Positions 61,519-64,000 of a stretch of DNA of 64,000 nucleotides are shown here, in pieces (the stretch's first letter is position 1; every line of letters starts with the position of its first letter). The notes under the pieces are model-generated. The model ran no database searches. It saw only the letters and a list, made by a program, of their open reading frames with translations, and was not told the origin of the DNA. This DNA is from 9FT-COMBO-48-23 sp963754385. GTDB taxonomy: Bacteria > Chloroflexota > Dehalococcoidia > GIF9 > UBA5629. The translations under genes were made by a program, and so were the position numbers. The stretch covers positions 62,001-126,000 of the forward strand of contig CAVWGE010000004.1 of assembly GCA_963754385.1 (NCBI GenBank), written 5' to 3'.

Positions 61519-62911
61519 CCACGAACTCTGTACCCTTGCCCAATGTGCTTTTTGCCATGATGTCGCCCCCATGAGCCAGGACTATCTGTCTGGCGATAGC
61601 CAGGCCCAAGCCAGCGCCAGCTTTGCCTGCCGAAGGGTCGGCCCGGTAGAAGCGTTCAAAGACATGCCGCAATTGCTCGCCAGGTATACCTGGTCCGGTA
61701 TCAGTTACGACAATTTCGACGAAGCTGGGTTGTGGGTGTCGGGCGACGATGCTTACCTTGCCTCCGGAAGGGGTATGTTTCAAGGCATTGTCGAGCAAGT
61801 TGCTGAAGACCTGCTCCAAGCGGTCGATATCACCGGTGACAGGCGGCAAAGGCTCAATGTCTGTTCTCAGTTGTATGTTTTTTTCTTCTGCCCGAATTAG
61901 GAAAATCTCATGACACTGCTGCAGAAGGTCTTTCAAATCTACAGACTCCTTAACCATCGTGATCTGGCCTGATTCAAGTCTGGAAAACTCGAGCAGTTCC
62001 TCCACAAGCCGCATCATGCGCTTGGACTCGTCCTCAATGACACTAGCAGCTTTAAGTCGGGCCTTTTTATCTTTGGCAGTTCCATCGACTATAGCCTGGG
62101 CAAATCCCTTGATGGAGGTGAGTGGGCTTCTTAGCTCGTGGGAGGCATCAGCTACGAAGTCGCGCAGCATTTGCTGCGAGCTTTTTACCTGCTTTGCCAT
62201 CTGGTTAAAGCTTGTGGCCAGACCTTTGACCTCTTTAGGGCCGGCCACTGGAACCTCTTGTTCATAGTTACCGCGGGCTATTTCTTCGGCGGCGTTTGTA
62301 ACGCGTCGGATAGGAACATACATGGAGCGAGCCAGGAGAATGGCTATAAGTATGGAGACGGCTAAGGCGGCAAGTCCTGCCCAGAGGAAAGGTTTAGCAA
62401 AGTCAACCCAAATGGCTAGAGCCTCCCGGCGAGGTATAGCCAGAACCAGAGTTTCTGGGGGGGTGGAGGGGTCTGGAGGTCTGAACAATCCGACAATGGG
62501 GTGGGCGACGAATATAAATCTTTCTCCACTAGGTGTGACGTAGATTCCGACATAAGGTGTTGGCATGCCGGGGGGTGGTTTTTCAATTTCCAGCTTTGAG
62601 GGTGGTATCCAGGAACTATCCTCGGGGATTGCCTGTCTGATAATGACATCTTGAGCGTCCAGTAGAAAGATGTACGTGCCCGTTTCCTGTGACATCTCCT
62701 CCAGATTGGTCCATGCTTGGTTCAGGGAAACTTGACCTCTGGCTGCTGCTCTAAACTGGACGTAGATGGGCAGGGCAGTGTCGGCCAGGCGTGCCATTGC
62801 CAGTCTGTTGAGCTGGTCACCGAGCAGAACTATCAGGGAAACGGCGACTATGCTTAGACATAAGACGATGATTAAAATGTAGGTGAGAATAAGGCGTGTA
62901 CGCAGGCTCAT
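61469..62911 (-). CDS. sensor histidine kinase (HAMP-HisKA-HATPase)
   Basis: The 480-residue kinase has an N-terminal helix (about 8-32), a periplasmic sensor region, and a second helix (about 175-195). A HAMP linker (RSMYVPIRRVTNAAEEI) follows. HisKA then has the phosphorylated His in DASHELRSPLTS, and the ATPase domain has NLLDNALKHTP, DTGPGIP and GAGLGLAIARQI. It belongs with the response regulator 50 bp upstream. The stimulus is unknown; the sensor region is large and extracytoplasmic. Confidence 0.95.
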   Translation of the reverse strand: MSLRTRLILTYILIIVLCLSIVAVSLIVLLGDQLNRLAMARLADTALPIYVQFRAAARGQVSLNQAWTNLEEMSQETGTYIFLLDAQDVIIRQAIPEDSSWIPPSKLEIEKPPPGMPTPYVGIYVTPSGERFIFVAHPIVGLFRPPDPSTPPETLVLAIPRREALAIWVDFAKPFLWAGLAALAVSILIAILLARSMYVPIRRVTNAAEEIARGNYEQEVPVAGPKEVKGLATSFNQMAKQVKSSQQMLRDFVADASHELRSPLTSIKGFAQAIVDGTAKDKKARLKAASVIEDESKRMMRLVEELLEFSRLESGQITMVKESVDLKDLLQQCHEIFLIRAEEKNIQLRTDIEPLPPVTGDIDRLEQVFSNLLDNALKHTPSGGKVSIVARHPQPSFVEIVVTDTGPGIPGEQLRHVFERFYRADPSAGKAGAGLGLAIARQIVLAHGGDIMAKSTLGKGTEFVVRLPVHSTSAPQTSHS

Positions 62912-62961
62912 ATAAACCTCTATTTATAGAACGGCTTTTTCTGTGACTAGAAACTCCGTTC

Positions 62962-63651
62962 TCAGCCGCTTAGTGTTCGTGATTTCAATGTCATCTTGTA
63001 GCCTATACCTCGGACTGTTTCTATTGAGGCGTTTGCTCCGCTCAATTTGTCCCGAAGGTGGTTGATATGGATGTCGACGGTTCTCGTTTCGCCATAGTAA
63101 TCAGTTTCCCAAACTATCTCCAGGAGTCGGTCTCGGGTCAGGACGACACCCAGGTTTTGAGCCAAGGTTGCCAGCAGGTCGAACTCTTTAGTTCGTAGCT
63201 TAAGTGGCTGGCTATCTATAGCTGCCTCACGGCGAGCGAGGTCAATTTGTAGATTACCAACTTCTATGATCTGGCTGGGCTTGAGTCCGGACTTGTAACG
63301 GCGGAGAATCGCCTTGACTCTGGCTACCATCTCTCTAGGATTGAACGGTTTTGTCAGGTAATCATCAGCTCCCAGCTCAAGCCCGACTATTTTGTCCACG
63401 TCTTCTTTTCGGGCGGTAAGCATCAGGATGGGGACATCGCTTTTTTTGCGTATCTGCCGGCATATCTCAAAGCCATCTATGTCAGGTAGCATTAAATCGA
63501 GGACGATGAGCGACGGCTTAGCCGAGCTAAGTTTTGAAAGGGCATCATTACCAGTACCAACTCCTTCTACCTGGTATCCTTCTTGCTCAAGGTAGAGCTT
63601 GGCGAGTTCTAAAATGTTCGCTTCATCATCGACGACCAGTATAGTTGTCAT
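62962..63651 (-). CDS. OmpR/PhoB-type response regulator
   Basis: The protein of about 229 residues has a receiver domain (TTILVVDDEANILE, LIVLDLMLPDIDGFE with the phosphorylated Asp, MLTARKEDVDK, DDYLTKPFN) and a C-terminal winged-helix domain (LRTKEFDLLATLAQN, VDIHINHLRDKL, IETVRGIGYKM). The ATG at 63651 (MTTILVVDD) fits; eleven further codons are open upstream. It is cotranscribed with the histidine kinase downstream. Confidence 0.95.
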   Translation of the reverse strand: MTTILVVDDEANILELAKLYLEQEGYQVEGVGTGNDALSKLSSAKPSLIVLDLMLPDIDGFEICRQIRKKSDVPILMLTARKEDVDKIVGLELGADDYLTKPFNPREMVARVKAILRRYKSGLKPSQIIEVGNLQIDLARREAAIDSQPLKLRTKEFDLLATLAQNLGVVLTRDRLLEIVWETDYYGETRTVDIHINHLRDKLSGANASIETVRGIGYKMTLKSRTLSG

Positions 63652-63723
63652 GACTTGCCTCGATAGTAACTTTGTAGTCTTCATTATTATATCTTAAAGT
63701 GTTTTGCTATGCTTACAGTTTTA

Positions 63724-63760
63724 AAGAAGGCAAGCCAGTCATAGCCTGGCTTGCCTTCTT
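63724..63760 (-). terminator. intrinsic terminator of the edge gene
   Basis: A perfect 15-bp stem (AAGAAGGCAAGCCAG / CTGGCTTGCCTTCTT) has a 7-nt loop. Read leftward it is followed by TAAAACTG, so it would end transcription of the gene at 63808..64000, 47 bp after its stop. Confidence 0.8.
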
Positions 63761-63807
63761 TGTACACTCACACTATTTGTGTACTGTTGGACGTTGTCGT
63801 GGTCTCA

Positions 63808-64000
63808 TTACTGTGGTTCCATTGGTTCCCGTGGACCCATTGGCCCAATTTTTGGAACGTCTGGTCTGGCTTTTATCCAGGCTTTGTACTCATCTGCCTG
63901 CTGCTGGGTCCATGTGCCCTGATTTATCAGCTCTTGAAGTCTGGTGCCCAAAGATTTCTCACGCAATTCACCTTGGGCCTGCTTGAAGGCATTTTCAAGG
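63808..64000 (-). CDS. partial protein, C-terminal 63 residues (runs off the window)
   Basis: The minus strand reads an unbroken C-terminus, ENAFKQAQGELREKSLGTRL, then a TWTQQQADEYKAWI segment and a proline-rich tail IGPMGPREPMEPQ before the stop at 63808. The QQADEYKAWI pattern with a Gly/Thr loop before it resembles small secreted DUF2680-like proteins. The start lies beyond 64000, so no function can be given. Confidence 0.6.
   Translation of the reverse strand, partial: LENAFKQAQGELREKSLGTRLQELINQGTWTQQQADEYKAWIKARPDVPKIGPMGPREPMEPQ

Noticed and set aside
1..64000. CRISPR array, prophage or insertion sequence
   Set aside because: No regularly spaced repeats, integrase, structural phage gene or transposase is recognisable in the window.

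Overview
The window looks like chromosomal DNA from a bacterium of the Chloroflexota, most likely class Dehalococcoidia. This is an inference with no search behind it. It rests on a bacterial Elp3 of the kind known from Dehalococcoides, many GTG/TTG starts, moderate G+C, tightly packed housekeeping operons and several lineage-type hypothetical proteins. I see no prophage, CRISPR array, rRNA or recognisable insertion sequence.

Layout. 0.2-3.4 kb: a CoA-transferase, a decayed 2-hydroxyacid dehydrogenase fragment, an Lrp-type regulator, then a gene-poor stretch ending in a truncated tRNA-Arg and an intact tRNA-His. 3.5-8 kb: an APC permease, a universal stress protein, two TrkA/RCK-type NAD-binding subunits, prephenate dehydratase and a HIT protein. 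8-14.5 kb: hypothetical proteins, a metallo-beta-lactamase-fold hydrolase, two small regulator-like genes, an ICMT-like membrane protein and a GH3-family protein. 14.7-20.1 kb: a large 7TM-GAF-GAF-GGDEF-HD-GYP cyclic-di-GMP protein, then a Trm9-like methyltransferase divergent from Elp3. 20.1-27.1 kb: a peptide-type ABC transporter operon and a radical SAM protein. 27.2-31.4 kb: a HAD hydrolase and a lacD-type aldolase/pyruvate kinase/phosphofructokinase operon. 31.6-40.1 kb: CorA, a queuosine-precursor-type transporter, a Mut7-C protein, NAD(P)HX repair, CoaX, CoaBC and ValRS.

40.2-50.6 kb is the most unusual part. It holds a cupin, a MocA-like cytidylyltransferase, a one-domain ModE-like regulator, and a promoter overlapped by a perfect TATATC-N6-GATATA inverted repeat. 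The operon that follows encodes a lipoprotein and permease of the nitrate/sulfonate type, an ATPase with a ModC-like C-terminal domain, two DUF364 proteins, YqeB, YqeC and XdhC. Together these look like a ModE-controlled oxyanion or metal uptake and molybdenum-hydroxylase maturation system, but no hydroxylase lies in view. The xdhC-rid end of this block is present twice in tandem (about 1.45 kb). The copies are identical except for a few changes clustered at the junction.

50.9-64 kb: an alpha/beta hydrolase with a Cys nucleophile, a hypothetical protein, another MBL hydrolase, PolX, an MvaI/BcnI-type restriction-modification pair, SecA, Prs, endonuclease III, a histidine kinase/response regulator pair and a partial gene at the right edge.
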